64,000 nucleotides of DNA, taken from assembly GCA_020747015.1 (NCBI GenBank), contig JAGTJM010000036.1, forward strand, positions 248,001-312,000, written 5' to 3'. The notes under the pieces were generated by a model. The model was not told where the DNA came from. It saw only the letters and a list, made by a program, of their open reading frames with translations, and searched no databases. Position 1 is the stretch's first letter. Each line of letters begins with the position of its first letter. The DNA is from Pyrenochaeta sp. MPI-SDFR-AT-0127 (taxonomy: Eukaryota; Ascomycota; Dothideomycetes; Pleosporales; Cucurbitariaceae). Position numbers and translations under genes: made by a program. Of this stretch, positions 44,907 to 56,809 are shown piece after piece.

Positions 44907-46288
44907 GGCGAGAATGAGAGGGGTGGAGGGGACGGCCGAGAAAGTAGATTTAGGTAGATATATGGAGCAATGAGTGGAAAAGTTCAAGTGTTATTCTCAA
45001 CGCTTTCGGTTGCACGGCATCTACACTATCCTGCAAATCTGCCAACCCGCGTGAGTGGCCATCCTTCACACCGAAGTCGGGCCCAGCAACTTGCGGTCAC
45101 CATGTTTCCTCAAAAAGCTTGTGACAGGAAATGCATAGTTTGGGCCTGAGTATGTACCATGCCTAGGTAGCTTAATTTTGCTTCCACTAGTACACAAGCG
45201 TAATAGCCTCTGCAGACAGTCTGTGGACCGCCTGTGGACCGAAAGACTCTATTTAGTATTTAGCAATACATAACTATCCATGTGCAAACTATTCCTCACA
45301 GAATTTACTGCCTGGTATTGACTCAACTTTCCCTTCTGATCTTCTCTTAGCTAAGCCGTGTTGTGAAAGTATCGTTCAATTGATCACCGGCGGGCACAGA
45401 TTTGAGGTGCCTAGTAGCCTACTAGTGAACAAAGTTTGTGACCAATAGTCTTTACAGACTCATGCATCTGGAGTTTTCAGACCTACCAGCTATGCAGACC
45501 TGTGATCTACACCAAACAAACTAAAGTTTCATGGCCTCGGGAGTCGGAATGATAGTAGCTCGTATATACGGATGGAATAAGATCCGACTGCCGACACGAA
45601 TATTTGGTTCAAGCGACTGTGACTGCTTTTGGAAGCAAGCTGCGCATTTTTGGAGTTCAATAATCGAGCTACGGTGGTTCGGCATCTGCACGCGCCGAGA
45701 GAAAAGGGCGAAAAACCGATATGACCCATGCTCTAGATTACAGTCCTTTTTGTGGTGCTACATTAGTCAATCACATCGAAGCGCATATGTTGTCCTCAAA
45801 TTATCGGCCTCTAATATCTGCGGGTCAAACTCACGTCTCCTCATGCTATTTTCTTCTACCTTACTACACTACTTACGGAACATGTGCGTATCATCAAGCT
45901 TCGCATATGGGGTCCTGAGCGACCTATTGCAGTTGAATGAACGGCCTACCACTGTCATTTCACCATATTTGTCAATTGAATATGCATCCACCCCTTTGTT
46001 GCATAAGTCAATACTTGTGCCAATACCCAGTAGATTGGCCGTCGCCCTCACCGGTCATATTGCGCAATGATCCTACACTGTCCTGCTACAGTCCATACAA
46101 TCTCTGTGAGCGCGCATGGGTTGCAGCAAGATAGATAAGCGAATACAGCCTCAGTAGCTAGGGTCATTAGCTTTGAGCTCTGCCTCCGCGGAGTGACAAT
46201 GAGTCAAGCGATAAGACTAGAAGTGGATATTCCAAGAGCACTAGTAACATTATACATCGCAATTTGTTTGCCGCATGTGCTAAGTCTA
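44907..46288. other. intergenic
   Basis: About 1.4 kb. One ATG-started open frame of 179 codons lies at 45531-46070 (+) but has no recognised motif and overlaps other frames; not accepted as a gene. Confidence 0.5.
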
Positions 46289-47086
46289 TCAAGACGAAGA
46301 ATGTGCGCCAATGATCTTTGCTAGATCAGAGATGTTTGTATGGTCCACCGTATTCTGCATTCGGTAGATATATTCGCATTCGCCATCTGATTCGTCAATA
46401 CAAATAGTATACATCTCCAGTATAGCGTACCTGCGGAAATCACCACTTCGCCCCCGTTCAGTGCCTTTGGTCCAATGTACATTGTATGTTGCAGGTTCCC
46501 CATGGCCCCTTTGATACCCCCCCAAATCCTATCCATTGTACTACCGGCATTTTGCATGTAATCTCGCTTTTCCTCTTCCTTGCTCCCCTCTTTTAGCGCC
46601 GAGTTGAATTTCAGGATTGCATGTAATTGGCAAGTTGGATCTGTATAAATGGGGTATGACGATGAGGTAGACGTCGCATACGTGTCAATGGGTTGATATG
46701 ATCCATTTCCAATGATAAGAACTATCGTTTTATGGTTAAGGTAGTCCATGAGAATTTGGTTGCTACGAACTTTGAGTATTGGACGGCAAACTGGAAGGTG
46801 GTATGGATTCAGCGATGGCTCGCACATATGCTTGGCAGTTTAAGCACCCTGACTGATTTAGTATGAGTCTTTGGACTAGGGCGGCGGGGGTCTTGATTGC
46901 CACAAGCTTACAGAAATGTCTTGTAAACACAAGTAAGCTTCGTTTCCCTTTGGTCAGCTCGCCCAGCGTCGTTGTTTTGCCTTCTCGGTCGTAGATATTG
47001 ACAGCGAGTGCTTGGGACACCTCATTAGGCGTAAGAGGGGTGCGTGCGGTTGATTGATCCGCGGATGCACTACCCAAGGATGTCAT
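46289..47086 (-). CDS. AhpC/TSA-type thioredoxin-fold protein
   Basis: Four exons (46912-47086, 46771-46848, 46431-46721, 46289-46386; introns 63, 49 and 44 bp) encode 213 residues. The sequence restored across intron 1 reads LLVFTRHFWCLNCQAYVRAI, with a CxxC (residues 60-63) in the thioredoxin-like position. The junction at intron 2 gives SNTQILIIGNGSYQPI, and YPIYTDPTCQLHAIL follows. The C-terminal exon (YRMQNTVDHTNISDLAKIIG) is where this fungal peroxiredoxin-like family ends. It may be a redox protein, but peroxidase activity is not shown by the sequence alone. Intron 2 has a less usual donor (GTTCGT) yet restores the family motif exactly. Confidence 0.82.
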
Positions 47087-47722
47087 TTTTCTCGAGCTTA
47101 GCTTTTGTATGCGGGCATAAATGCACTAAACACGTGTCGTGAGTATGGCCTTCGTCGTGAATTTTGGGTGTGCTGCAGATAGCGCTGAGAGTTGGCGGGG
47201 CCACCCCACAACGGGCCGTCCGGAGCTAGCACCGCAGGCGTCATCCATTTCCGCAAGCGTCCCCACCCAAAAGAACAAATGGTAGGCTGTGATCGATAAT
47301 TTTTCTTCTGCAAATGGCTGCAAGCCATTGTTGCGCACGTTTCAGCAAGTTTCCCAGACAATTGGTACCTGCCCAGTCTCGTGTTGTGCGTCCGCGGGCC
47401 AAGCTCAGGGGATAGAGACTCAGCCAGCCCCGAGACTGTGGTTCTGACCAAGACAAGACGAAGGAGTAAGGACGGCAGGAGGCTGTATTCAGAGGAGATA
47501 TGACACATCTCACAGAGCTTACATACGGGAATGAATGAAAGTTTTATGAAATTAATTCAAGGAGATACTTTAAGCGATGGACTACTTCGAGGAGCATTCA
47601 CCTTCAATCAGTTCTCTCTCTTGTCCCAGTACATCCCAGTCCAAATAGCAACAAATTGGTTCTCAGCACAAAGAAAATCCGGAATAACGTACACTTACAC
47701 AAAACGCCGATACAACCCTGCC
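47087..47722. other. intergenic
   Basis: Between two minus-strand genes: 3' flank of the coiled-coil gene and promoter of the AhpC/TSA-like gene. No convincing gene. Confidence 0.5.
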
Positions 47723-49816
47723 TCATGAGGCATCAGCAATCTCGTTCACAACTACCTCCTCCTCTTCTTCCCCTGCTGTTGCACTGCCATTTTCCGAAAA
47801 GATTCGCCTTGGAAGCTCCCGCTCCCAACCCTTTGGTGGTTTTCCTCCGTGCTTGCGTAGGTGACGTGCAAAAGCCTCTTCGAGCTTATCCATCTCCCTG
47901 GACTTGGCTTCATATCGCGCGATCGCCTCATCGCGCTCACGGTCCGCCGAAATGCGCATGGTGATTGCCTTTTCCCTCTCTTCGCGTACCTCTCGAAGCA
48001 TGGCACGAAGGTTGGTAATCTCGTACTCGAAGTTGCCACGACCCTCGTGGTACTCGGTGATGGACTCGTAGACTTCTTCGTACTTCCTCTCGCACTCGTA
48101 GAACTTTTCACGGAACTTGTTGCGATCCGCAGTGATGGTTTCAATTTCAATTTTCAAAGAGACAATGCTTGTCTGCACTGCGGAGAGCTCGATCTCAAGA
48201 TCGCCACATCTGCCGCGTGCCTCGTCTCGATCGCGTTCGATGCGCTCGATGCGTTCGTGGAGGCTGTGGATCAACTCCGTCTTCTCCTTGAGTGTCGATT
48301 CCGAGCGGCGGAGCGACTCTTCGATCATAAGGAGCTCGCGATGACGGTCCTCGGATTCCTTGCACTTGCCATGATAATCCTTTTCAATTTGTTTCTTCTC
48401 AATAACAAGGCGTCGGTACTCTTCGGTCTTCTTGGTGACAGTCTCCCGCAACTCAGTCTGCTCGATCTGGACAACGCGTAGCTCCTCAGTCAATGAAGTA
48501 ATCTCGCGTTCGCTGTGCTCTAACTTCAGTTTCCATCTACCGCATCGGTCTTCCGCATCCTCCCATCGGCTATGCTCTTCTTCAAGCTCATGTTTCAGCT
48601 CTTTCACCTTCTGGTGAAGCTCTTCCTTCTCGTATTTGACCTTTGACAGAGTCTCAGTCGCCTCGTGAAGCTCATGTTTCTTCTTTTCGATCGTCTCCGT
48701 GAGTTCGTGCTTCTTCTTCTCGAAAGATTCAGTGAGCTCTTTGACCTTGCGTTTGAGTTCGTCGTTACGATGATTACACTTGCGTACTCGATCTTCGAGT
48801 TCGCCCTTCTCATATAGCCACTCGTTCTTCTCCTTCTTGTAGACTGAGTTGGATTGCTTGAGGACCGAGATTTCTTTGGATGTGGACTCAAACTTGCTGG
48901 AGAGCTCGGTGTGGCTGGTCTGCAGTTCGGAATACTTCAAGTCCAGGATTTCAAGTTCGCCATGGTGTTTCTTCGCATCCTCTTGCGCATCATGGCAGGC
49001 TTCCCTGGAGGCGACAAGCTTCAGTCGAGTTTCTTCGAGAGTAGTCTTTGTCTCTTCGTGTTCCTCTTTCAGGTACTTGTAGACATCTTTGAGCTCTGCA
49101 AGTTCGCTGCGAACTTCTCCGAGTTCGTTGTCTCGTTCGGTAAGTTTCCTTTTTAACTCAGCGCTAACGCCGATCGCAGCCGTAAGCTCTAAGCGCAGCT
49201 TGACGAGTTCCTTTTTTCGTTCTTCGTGTTCGTGGTTGTGACTATGCTGCTCTCGCTCATGGCGTTCGATGATTTCAGTGTACTCTTCGAATTGCTCATA
49301 CATGCGATCCATTTCAAGAGACCAAGACTCTCGCTCTGAGATGATCTTCATCCACACTTCTTTCAATGAAGTACTACGGCGAGAGATTCCGGACATGAGT
49401 TCTATCAGGGCGAGGAACTCACCCTCAGCACGGAGGGTAAGTTCCTTGGAAACCTCTGAACGGTGCGATCGCGAGAAGCCGCCGCTCCAACGCGAGTGAC
49501 GGCTCACTCGGCGGCGTGAGCTGCTGAATGAGCTGCGGACGGATCCAGTGGGACTTGATGGGCGAAGGTGGCCGGGTTCGCGAGGATGTTTGATAACAGA
49601 AATTGGCTTAGGGTGAACAAGAGGGCTCTGCATGGTGAGCCTGTCAAATTCGGCTTGTGGACTCTCTGGCCCAACTTCAGCAACGTTAACTTCGACAGAG
49701 GCGAGTTTTTCCGCGGTCGGCGCGGAAACGTGCATATCTGTGGTTGCCATGCTGTCTGTCACTGTAGAGCGGGGATTGACAATAGAGTCCAAAGGTAAAT
49801 AGGAGGCTCCACTCAT
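47723..49816 (-). CDS. large coiled-coil protein, unknown function
   Basis: A single exon encodes 697 residues. An N-terminal disordered, Ser/Pro/Arg-rich region of about 120 residues (RRRVSRHSRWSGGFSRSHR) leads into an almost unbroken Glu/Lys/Arg-rich heptad-repeat stretch from about 130 to 640, with many E-K-K/E-L-K blocks such as ELTETIEKKKHELHEATE. The end is acidic (GEEEEEVVV). It resembles fungal scaffolds or tethers of organelles only in general style; I recognise no specific family. No membrane segment or signal peptide. It is divergent from another coiled-coil gene. Confidence 0.8.
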   Translation of the reverse strand: MSGASYLPLDSIVNPRSTVTDSMATTDMHVSAPTAEKLASVEVNVAEVGPESPQAEFDRLTMQSPLVHPKPISVIKHPREPGHLRPSSPTGSVRSSFSSSRRRVSRHSRWSGGFSRSHRSEVSKELTLRAEGEFLALIELMSGISRRSTSLKEVWMKIISERESWSLEMDRMYEQFEEYTEIIERHEREQHSHNHEHEERKKELVKLRLELTAAIGVSAELKRKLTERDNELGEVRSELAELKDVYKYLKEEHEETKTTLEETRLKLVASREACHDAQEDAKKHHGELEILDLKYSELQTSHTELSSKFESTSKEISVLKQSNSVYKKEKNEWLYEKGELEDRVRKCNHRNDELKRKVKELTESFEKKKHELTETIEKKKHELHEATETLSKVKYEKEELHQKVKELKHELEEEHSRWEDAEDRCGRWKLKLEHSEREITSLTEELRVVQIEQTELRETVTKKTEEYRRLVIEKKQIEKDYHGKCKESEDRHRELLMIEESLRRSESTLKEKTELIHSLHERIERIERDRDEARGRCGDLEIELSAVQTSIVSLKIEIETITADRNKFREKFYECERKYEEVYESITEYHEGRGNFEYEITNLRAMLREVREEREKAITMRISADRERDEAIARYEAKSREMDKLEEAFARHLRKHGGKPPKGWERELPRRIFSENGSATAGEEEEEVVVNEIADAS

Positions 49817-50999
49817 GGGTAGATGAGTGACTGCAAGGGAAGGTTAGGGAAAAGGGCGTCGTTTTCTAAGTGTTAAAGATGCTGTGAAAGTATTTATCAC
49901 GCCCAATCTAGCCTCCTCTGCATGTCTGGGCGCTTGAGATGATTCAGGTTAAGCCATCAGGGCTGAACGCCTGGATCCCCAAAGAATGTGTCTACTCTGC
50001 TAGCGAAATAACCATTCGATAGATCTGGAAGCACAATTAGACGACTGCTCTCAGAACACGACGGAAGGGCCGATAATTGGACCCAGGCACTGAATGGTCG
50101 CACCACAAGCGCACTCCAGCTGCAGCCTCACCACGCTCCAAGGCGAGTCCGGATATTGATTCGCATACCAAGGCGACCGTCGAGCGACAGCATTTTCAGC
50201 TTCGCCATACCCGGAAGACTAAAGCGGTCGAGGCACTAGCGATCGACAGGGCTTGGGAAAGGAGGGCGCGGCGGCCCGTCGCTCTTCGGGCCCAGAAGAA
50301 AGGTGATTGCGTGGATAAAGGCGTCGCCCCGGCTGATTCTACTGCAATCAGTAATTTGTGGGGTCGGTTCTGGCCGTAAACGTGTGAGTTTGAGCCAGCC
50401 ACACACGAGCCGATGCGCATTAGCCCCATTTGGGAGCGCCACAATGCCTCTTCTAGTACCACACCTGACCTGCACTGTCGAACCATATTTCAGTCTAATG
50501 CCTCTATGAGTTCTGCGCTATGGGCGAACCCAGGAAAGAGCCACTCTGGGACCATGAGGCCTCGCATAGGTCCGAGCGATGAACACTGGTTCAAGCATGC
50601 GGGCTGCAAGCTGGGCTGCTTGTGTGGGAAACAAAATCCTCGCTAGACTGGTTCCACCGGCTTTGGGAGCTCCGCACTAATTATGAGGCTTGACAATGGT
50701 GGGCTGAAAGACCTATCTTTTGCAAGCACGAAATCATAGACTCGTGGTTCTAGGGCGGTCTGTGCCCATGAAGCTCGCTTCCAGCCCGTGTTCGCTGAAG
50801 CCGACGCTTTGTCTATCCATGTCACCCCTCGCGAGCAAGAAGAAACGTGATATGGCGTGCCACAGCTATGCCCGTGAAGAAGTGGGGTTTTCAGCTCTGG
50901 AAAAGATATTGTATTCTGGTGTGTTTTCTATAGGGAACGCAGGCGTCGTCTAGGCGCCACATCCTAAGACCCATCCCATGGGCATTGGAAAGAATGAAA
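49817..50999. other. divergent intergenic region
   Basis: About 1.2 kb between the start codons of two coiled-coil genes. It must carry both promoters; short open frames give no domain. Confidence 0.5.
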
Positions 51000-51006
51000 T
51001 ATATAA
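51000..51006 (+). promoter_or_regulatory. TATA box of the + strand coiled-coil gene
   Basis: TATATAA, about 99 bp before the ATG at 51105. Confidence 0.55.
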
Positions 51007-51104
51007 GGGTGCCCGTCTGTCTGAACTGAGAACAAAGTACACCGACCTGCTAGGCAGAACCTTACCACAAATAATTGTATTTCTGCAGTTGCGCCAAGTC
51101 CGCA

Positions 51105-52835
51105 ATGTCGTTCTATATCTACTACGGCAAGCTTGAGAGCAACCTCTTCGTCGTTGTGCTCCCTAATGGCACTGTTGAGCACGGCGACCCGATCCATCTG
51201 TATACTAAGAAGAAGCTTTCCTCTTACAAAGCCAAAGACGTGACTGTCAACGATGATGGCGAGGATTTGTTCGCATTCAACGACGGCTACTACTCATACA
51301 AAGCTGTATCGAAGAAGGGGTACAGAGAGCTCAGTCTCACGGTCAAGAGTGGCGAAGGAATCAATTCTCAGGTTGCCCTAACTCGCCACTATGATCAGCC
51401 AATTACTGCTATCCCATTGTCGGACCCGCCCAAGATCTGGACAGGAGCTATCGACTTTCACAATTGGGCGAAGAACGAGTCTTTTATCGTAGTTGCGCCC
51501 AAAGGTCTTGGCAACGGAAAGCCCGTTGTTAGTTTGTGGCAGTGGACTGAGGATTCCAAGGGTGTGCCACGTACTCTATCTTACTCAACTGGCAAGCAGC
51601 AGTCTGAGGCTGCCAGCCCAGCCACATTTTCATTCAAACAAGGCGACTACTACACCTTAAATTGCAAAGCCAACGCCGCAACTAGTGGCCTCGCTGTAGC
51701 CATCAAGGGCCCGACAAATTCAGAAGTGGTCCAGAAGGAGCTTGTCCTATCCGCCAAGGTCGAACTTGGCGCCGAGCATAGCTTTGCTCCTCCTCGTCCA
51801 GCACAACAACAGCTCACGCTAGACTGCAGTCTACCTCGCGCTTCTCCATCACTTCCGAGAATAACAGGCGCATTGCCATTCCCTGCAGATCTTGTGGAGA
51901 CATTGACCTACTCTGCCGCGTTCGTCGACCAAGCTGGATACCTGGCAAAATACGCCGTCAAGCAATTCGATCAACTTGACAAATCCTATCACCAACTCGA
52001 GAAGAAATACGAAGCTCGAGGTGCAAAGTTGGCGAAGCTCGAAGCTGAAGTGACCCGACTCGGCCAGGAGAACCAAATCCTGAAAGGCCAGAACGCTGAC
52101 TTGGAGAAGAAGATTATTGAGGAACGTGAGGCTGCTGAAAAGCGCAATGCTGCCCTTGAAAAGAAATTGCGAGAGGCTTTGGAGGCCTTAGACGCTTCTC
52201 AGAAATGGGAGAAGAAGCTAGAGGCCTATATCGACGCAGACAAGCTTGCAGATATCGAACGCGAGAGGCAACACCGTGAACATGATGCTGCTGATCACAA
52301 AGCCATTGATCTTGCCAACAAACTCCTTAATGAGTCTCGTGAAGCGGAACGAGAGCTCCAAAAGACTCTAGAGAAGAAGAACAAGATTATCGCAGATCTT
52401 GAGGCTAGCCTGAAGATAACCAGAGGGCAGCTTGGCGATGCAGAAGCTCTCATCCGCAGGCTTAGGGCCGAACTCGCTGTGGAGAAAGCTCAGAGGGAGG
52501 AGCTCCAGGGCAAACTTGATGAGGAAATCTACAACCACGACGCAGCTAAGAAGGAGGTCGCAGATCTCCAAAAAGCAAACAAGACAAAGGACGATAACAT
52601 TACGAAGCTCAAGGCAGAGATTTCCCGCCAAAAGGACACCATCAAAGAAACCGAGGATGCGTTGCGCCAGGCGCAAAAGGAACGAGATATCAAAGCCAAG
52701 GAGTTGGAAGACCTTGAGAAATCGAGCGAAGTAGACATTAAAGACCTTCAAGAACAGCTCAAGAAAGCTAAGGACCACGATCGAGGCCACCACGTAAAAG
52801 AGCCAAAGTCCACTGTGACTGAGATTACCGCCTGA
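51105..52835 (+). CDS. beta-domain plus coiled-coil protein, unknown
   Basis: A single exon encodes 576 residues from the ATG at 51105; the open frame upstream has no ATG. Residues 1 to about 250 are beta-rich, with aromatic and Gly turns (MSFYIYYGKLESNLFVVVLP, WTGAIDFHNWAKNESFIVVA, LWQWTEDSKG), perhaps two related beta units; no fold is recognised. Residues about 283-567 are a long coiled coil (QLDKSYHQLEKKYEARGAKL and many E-K-x-L heptads). The tail is His/Lys-rich. There is no signal peptide. A lectin-like or ricin-like head with a coiled-coil stalk would be one guess, but I cannot support a name. It is divergent from the other coiled-coil gene across 1.3 kb. Confidence 0.78.
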   Translation: MSFYIYYGKLESNLFVVVLPNGTVEHGDPIHLYTKKKLSSYKAKDVTVNDDGEDLFAFNDGYYSYKAVSKKGYRELSLTVKSGEGINSQVALTRHYDQPITAIPLSDPPKIWTGAIDFHNWAKNESFIVVAPKGLGNGKPVVSLWQWTEDSKGVPRTLSYSTGKQQSEAASPATFSFKQGDYYTLNCKANAATSGLAVAIKGPTNSEVVQKELVLSAKVELGAEHSFAPPRPAQQQLTLDCSLPRASPSLPRITGALPFPADLVETLTYSAAFVDQAGYLAKYAVKQFDQLDKSYHQLEKKYEARGAKLAKLEAEVTRLGQENQILKGQNADLEKKIIEEREAAEKRNAALEKKLREALEALDASQKWEKKLEAYIDADKLADIERERQHREHDAADHKAIDLANKLLNESREAERELQKTLEKKNKIIADLEASLKITRGQLGDAEALIRRLRAELAVEKAQREELQGKLDEEIYNHDAAKKEVADLQKANKTKDDNITKLKAEISRQKDTIKETEDALRQAQKERDIKAKELEDLEKSSEVDIKDLQEQLKKAKDHDRGHHVKEPKSTVTEITA

Positions 52836-54588
52836 CGGTTTTTTGGAAGAGCCTGGATTTACCCAAGTTTGTATTGGCTTTTCCACCCTCTCAGATTGAT
52901 AGTGCCTAAAGTGAGATGGACTCGTTTGGATTCTCTTTGGAACAGGTTCTTTTTCTATCCTCTTCTAGGAAGAAAACCACCCCCTCTGTCATAACTGTGG
53001 AGGGTTAATAGTTTTGAAGTAATGAATTATATGTTTGACTTTAAACTTTCCTGCTCCAGATCCTGACGAACCCCAAACTGAACTGAATGGCAAAACTGAA
53101 AGACTATTGCGACAAGCTATTTGATGGATTTTGGTTATCCTCAATTCAACCGCAAGAAAAATGGCCCATTGGTTTCAAATTAAATAAGCGATTTGAACTG
53201 GATTTGGGCTTCGACTGGCCCGTGGCGGTTGAGACGATAATCGCACGAGCCACCCTTTGGCCTGGAATCACTGCTAGAATGTCCGAACACTCAACTGGTT
53301 TAGTTGGTATTGTCACGCTGAAAACGACTGAGTTCCATGGCTAGGTTCCTGAATTTGAAACCATGCCTCTTGAGATAGCTGCTGAGAACACCGCATGTGG
53401 AGGAATTAGGGAAGCCCTTCGCATTCTATGTCAATCTGGGCACGTTCGAGGAAAGCAGCGCTAACGTATATGCTAATCTGACGTTTTCAAAGGTCAATAA
53501 TACTTCATTGAGCCACTGAACTCGTGATGGCTTTTGTTCCTATTCTTCAGAACCCTTTGAGTTAGTCTCATGCCTGGCTCAGCGCTGAACTCTCTCTCTC
53601 TCTCCCTCTCTCCCTCTCTCTTCCCCTCTCTCTACCTCTCAGGCCCGGACGAGCTCGACGGCTATTGTCACGAACTCTTCGTCTCTGATGAGATCTTTTT
53701 GCGATACTTTTATATACAAGTCATTCGGAGCAGACGAAGAAGGATCTCACGCCGCTGTGGTTCTAGTTTGAAGCCAAGGACTGGTTTAATATTGAAGTGA
53801 AGAGTTCGACGGTAGGACTTGCTAGATAATATGCGCTACCGGGCTTGAATACTGCCTCCACTCGATGTACTGTTTAATGTCGACCTCAGCTTGCTAAGCG
53901 GGCTGAGCGGAAGCCGTGTCGTCTGCGGTGTTTTGCTGGTAAAGCTTCCTGAATCGTTTGGAAAGACGACTTAGGACCAACTGATATAAGCAAAACTGGC
54001 AATGCGTCGAACGATGTACAGATTAAGCATTTGTCGATGGATTGCGGAGATGACGATGCAACCAAGCGCGAGTCTAAGTTCTGGGCGGTAGGAGAGGAAA
54101 CGAGTACAGGCATTGTGACTGTGCGAGGGATGTGCTGGTATGTATGCTCCAGACACCTGACTTACACAGGGCGTGCCGATAAAGTAGCGGAACATCTGTA
54201 CCAAAGCTACTGGATCAAAGAGTGTTGAGACGTTTGTAAGAGGCGTGGTCCGAGCTAAAATACAGTGGGATGTACAAATGTCGCCACAGCTTTCAACATT
54301 GGCGTGGTTGGCCCACTGGAGGATATTTTGAATATCATCTATACAACCCGAACATACAAAAAATTATGAGACTTTTCACCTCGATCGAGATTGGGCTTGA
54401 GGACCCTACACGTCATCTACTGGGCATCTTCTAATTGCATCTACTACGTTAATGACAGATATTCTCTGAATCGGGAAATATCGACTCAATTCTTAGAGTT
54501 AATCACTGCGACTTTCAACTCTGTCATCTACATGACTCCTGGCTTTGTATATCCGAGTTTTTGTTTTCGTCCACAAACAAATGCCTAC
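52836..54588. other. intergenic with CT-rich repeat
   Basis: About 1.75 kb. An 85-codon ATG frame at 53087-53344 has no recognised motif. A CT-rich run (listed separately) is the main feature. Confidence 0.5.
53590..53640. repeat. (CT)n-rich microsatellite
   Basis: CT repeats with a few CC interruptions over about 50 bp. Confidence 0.9.
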
Positions 54589-55960
54589 CTAGCAGGAGAT
54601 ACCGCTAGGCTGATTTACACAAGTCGTTGCCTTTTTACCTCCTGTCACCTTCACATTCGACCACGACCAATTTGTGCAGCTTCCTACACCACACTCAACG
54701 AGGATACGGGTTGCCCCGCTGTCCACATATCCGGTGACATCTTTCAGCTGAAAGTTCTTTATGATCACGCCGTTCGTCGGCTTGTGTTTCGTACCGCCAT
54801 ACGATTGGTCAACCACGATTCCATAATCATCGCCACCTTTAATGCTGATATTCCTGTAAAATATATCCGATACGCTGGCAATGGCGCCCGAAACTGTCTT
54901 GATTCGCACAGACTGTTGCTGTTTCTCCATGACGGTATTTTCGAAAGTTACGTTGCGCACGACCGCACCGTCGGCAACAGAGCCAATCGAGAGACCGTGG
55001 CCTCCATGACAATAGCCGTTAGTCCAGTGTATGTTCGTCCCTGAGTTGACGTTCATGCAGTCGTCTTGGTTCCACACTTTGTTCCCCGAGAACCAGATCT
55101 GATCTGAAGCATTGATGTTGAACCCATCCGTGTTGTGCCCCCCCTGTGTGTCACCATCCAAATCGTCAACAACGTTGTTTCGAACCGTCAGTCTTGTGAC
55201 ACGGTTGAGACTAAAGGAGTTCTTGGGTGCATTTTTGATGGTGATGCCCTCCAAAACAGAGTCAACAAGGTCGTTCGCTTTGAAGAACTTGGGTTTGATC
55301 TTGCCGCCTCCTCCACCGAGACCATCCCACCTAAAAGATGGCATGTCAACGAAGTGTGTTCACTCAAGAGACGTGGTACGGAGGCATATCACTTCTTAGA
55401 CGAACTTGTGGGGGGTGGGGATAATAAAGTTGCTTACCACAGAGCGCCTTGGCCATCTAGTACGGATCCGGGATCGCCTTTGACGGTAATTCTTCGAATT
55501 TGTTAACCTTCTTAGTAATTTTTGAATGGAATTGAAGATGTTGCCATGAATACTTACTTATTCCCACTTACTGAGAAAAGTGATCCCGTCCATTCCTTGT
55601 AACCCCATTTAGTAGTGCCCTGGAAAATCACCTACGGGAAATGGTCAGAAGCAATCCATGGTAACTCAGAAAGAGTTCAATATAACTTACAGTTGTCCCA
55701 TCATTGAGTTTCTCCAGGTTCAATGTGACTCCTGAAGGCACCACAAGGGAGGAGAGCACAATCGTGGCGCAGGAACTTTTCGACTGGGACGCTAGAGACC
55801 ACCCATCCGAACCACTAAATGTACAAGCTGTAGCTCTCTTAGCAACCGCTTCTTTCAGGCTTGGTGGCGGCGTTGGTTGAGGTGCTGCAATAGGATTGCT
55901 CAGTGCCCCAGTAGCAATACTTAAAAAGGCCACGAAAAGTGGTATTGAGAGTAAAAGCAT
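54589..55960 (-). CDS. polygalacturonase (GH28)
   Basis: Four exons (55691-55960, 55558-55631, 55438-55491, 54589-55330; introns 59, 66 and 107 bp) encode 379 residues. The start at 55960 gives MLLLSIPLFVAFLSIATGA, a signal peptide, then a Pro-rich pro-region and the KR of VAKRATACTF, a possible Kex2 site. GH28 landmarks: GGHNTDGFNIN, VWNQDDCMNVNSG, GYCHGGHGLSIGS and SVRIKTVSG (acid triad, His and RIK). The C-terminal Cys pairs are those of endopolygalacturonases. It should hydrolyse pectin homogalacturonan outside the cell, consistent with a plant-associated lifestyle. The third exon codes ITVKGDPGSVLDGQGALW and joins WWDGLGGGGGK in the fourth. Confidence 0.95.
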
Positions 55961-56809
55961 GGCCAAAATTAGAAAATGAAGAAATGTTACACAATTTCAG
56001 TTCCTGCATATTTAAAGTTAGAGAATAGCAGTGACTTTAAGACCCAGCCAGATAAATTTGCTATTCTGAATAGGTTAGGGTTATTGGTGGATTATCCTAG
56101 CACTTGAGAGCGAAGCGATATTGCGGGGTTAAGCCCAAACCCAGAAATTCTAGTAAAAGCTTAGCGAAACACCTATTTTAGCTTAGTTTGTACCATGAAG
56201 AGCTGAATCTAGGCCGCCACAAGTTTAAGGTGTTGATTAACAAGTTTCACTGTATATTGAAGCCGGATCTTCTGTGCTCCAATCCTTTCCAACCGTGCTT
56301 TCAACAGTTAGCGGGCTTGTTATCGGGATTATGGGTGCACGCGTTGTGTCATTGCAATGTGCTTTGGTCTCCCTCACTATACCTTTGTCGTGAAGATAGC
56401 TCACGCGAGCTTTGTTGCGCAACTGAAAGAATAGAATCTCCCTAGACCCTCTCACTCAAGATCTTACAATCTTTAGTAGTCTCCTGATGTTGAAAAGAAA
56501 GACTACCTAGCCCATCTGTTTCACGAGAGTAAGTCGACGCGGGCTTTCAGTGAAACACACGCTTTGGGAGCTACTATAAAAGAAAATCTTCACGAAATGC
56601 AGAGGAATGTTACCACGAGCAATGATGTCGTTGTGCATCAAACAGGTATGTAATTGTCTCTAGTCTAAGCTACTGGCATTTCATGCCAGTGTCAGGTGGA
56701 ATACTTTGGACCAAATGTAATGAATGGATGCCCTACACGAGAACACACGAAGGGCAGCAGCTTATAACCCACCAACCGGCCACCTTTTCCCCACTATCTA
56801 CCCGATACC
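55961..56809. other. intergenic
   Basis: Polygalacturonase promoter and 3' flank of the pro-domain protein gene. No gene-like frame. Confidence 0.5.

Noticed and set aside
45531..46070. 179-codon ATG open frame
   Set aside because: No recognisable motif, mixed composition, no promoter signal; likely chance.
53087..53344. 85-codon ATG open frame
   Set aside because: No domain or signal peptide and no supporting context.
54391..55044. 217-codon plus-strand open frame
   Set aside because: It lies antisense to the last exon of the polygalacturonase gene and has no domain.
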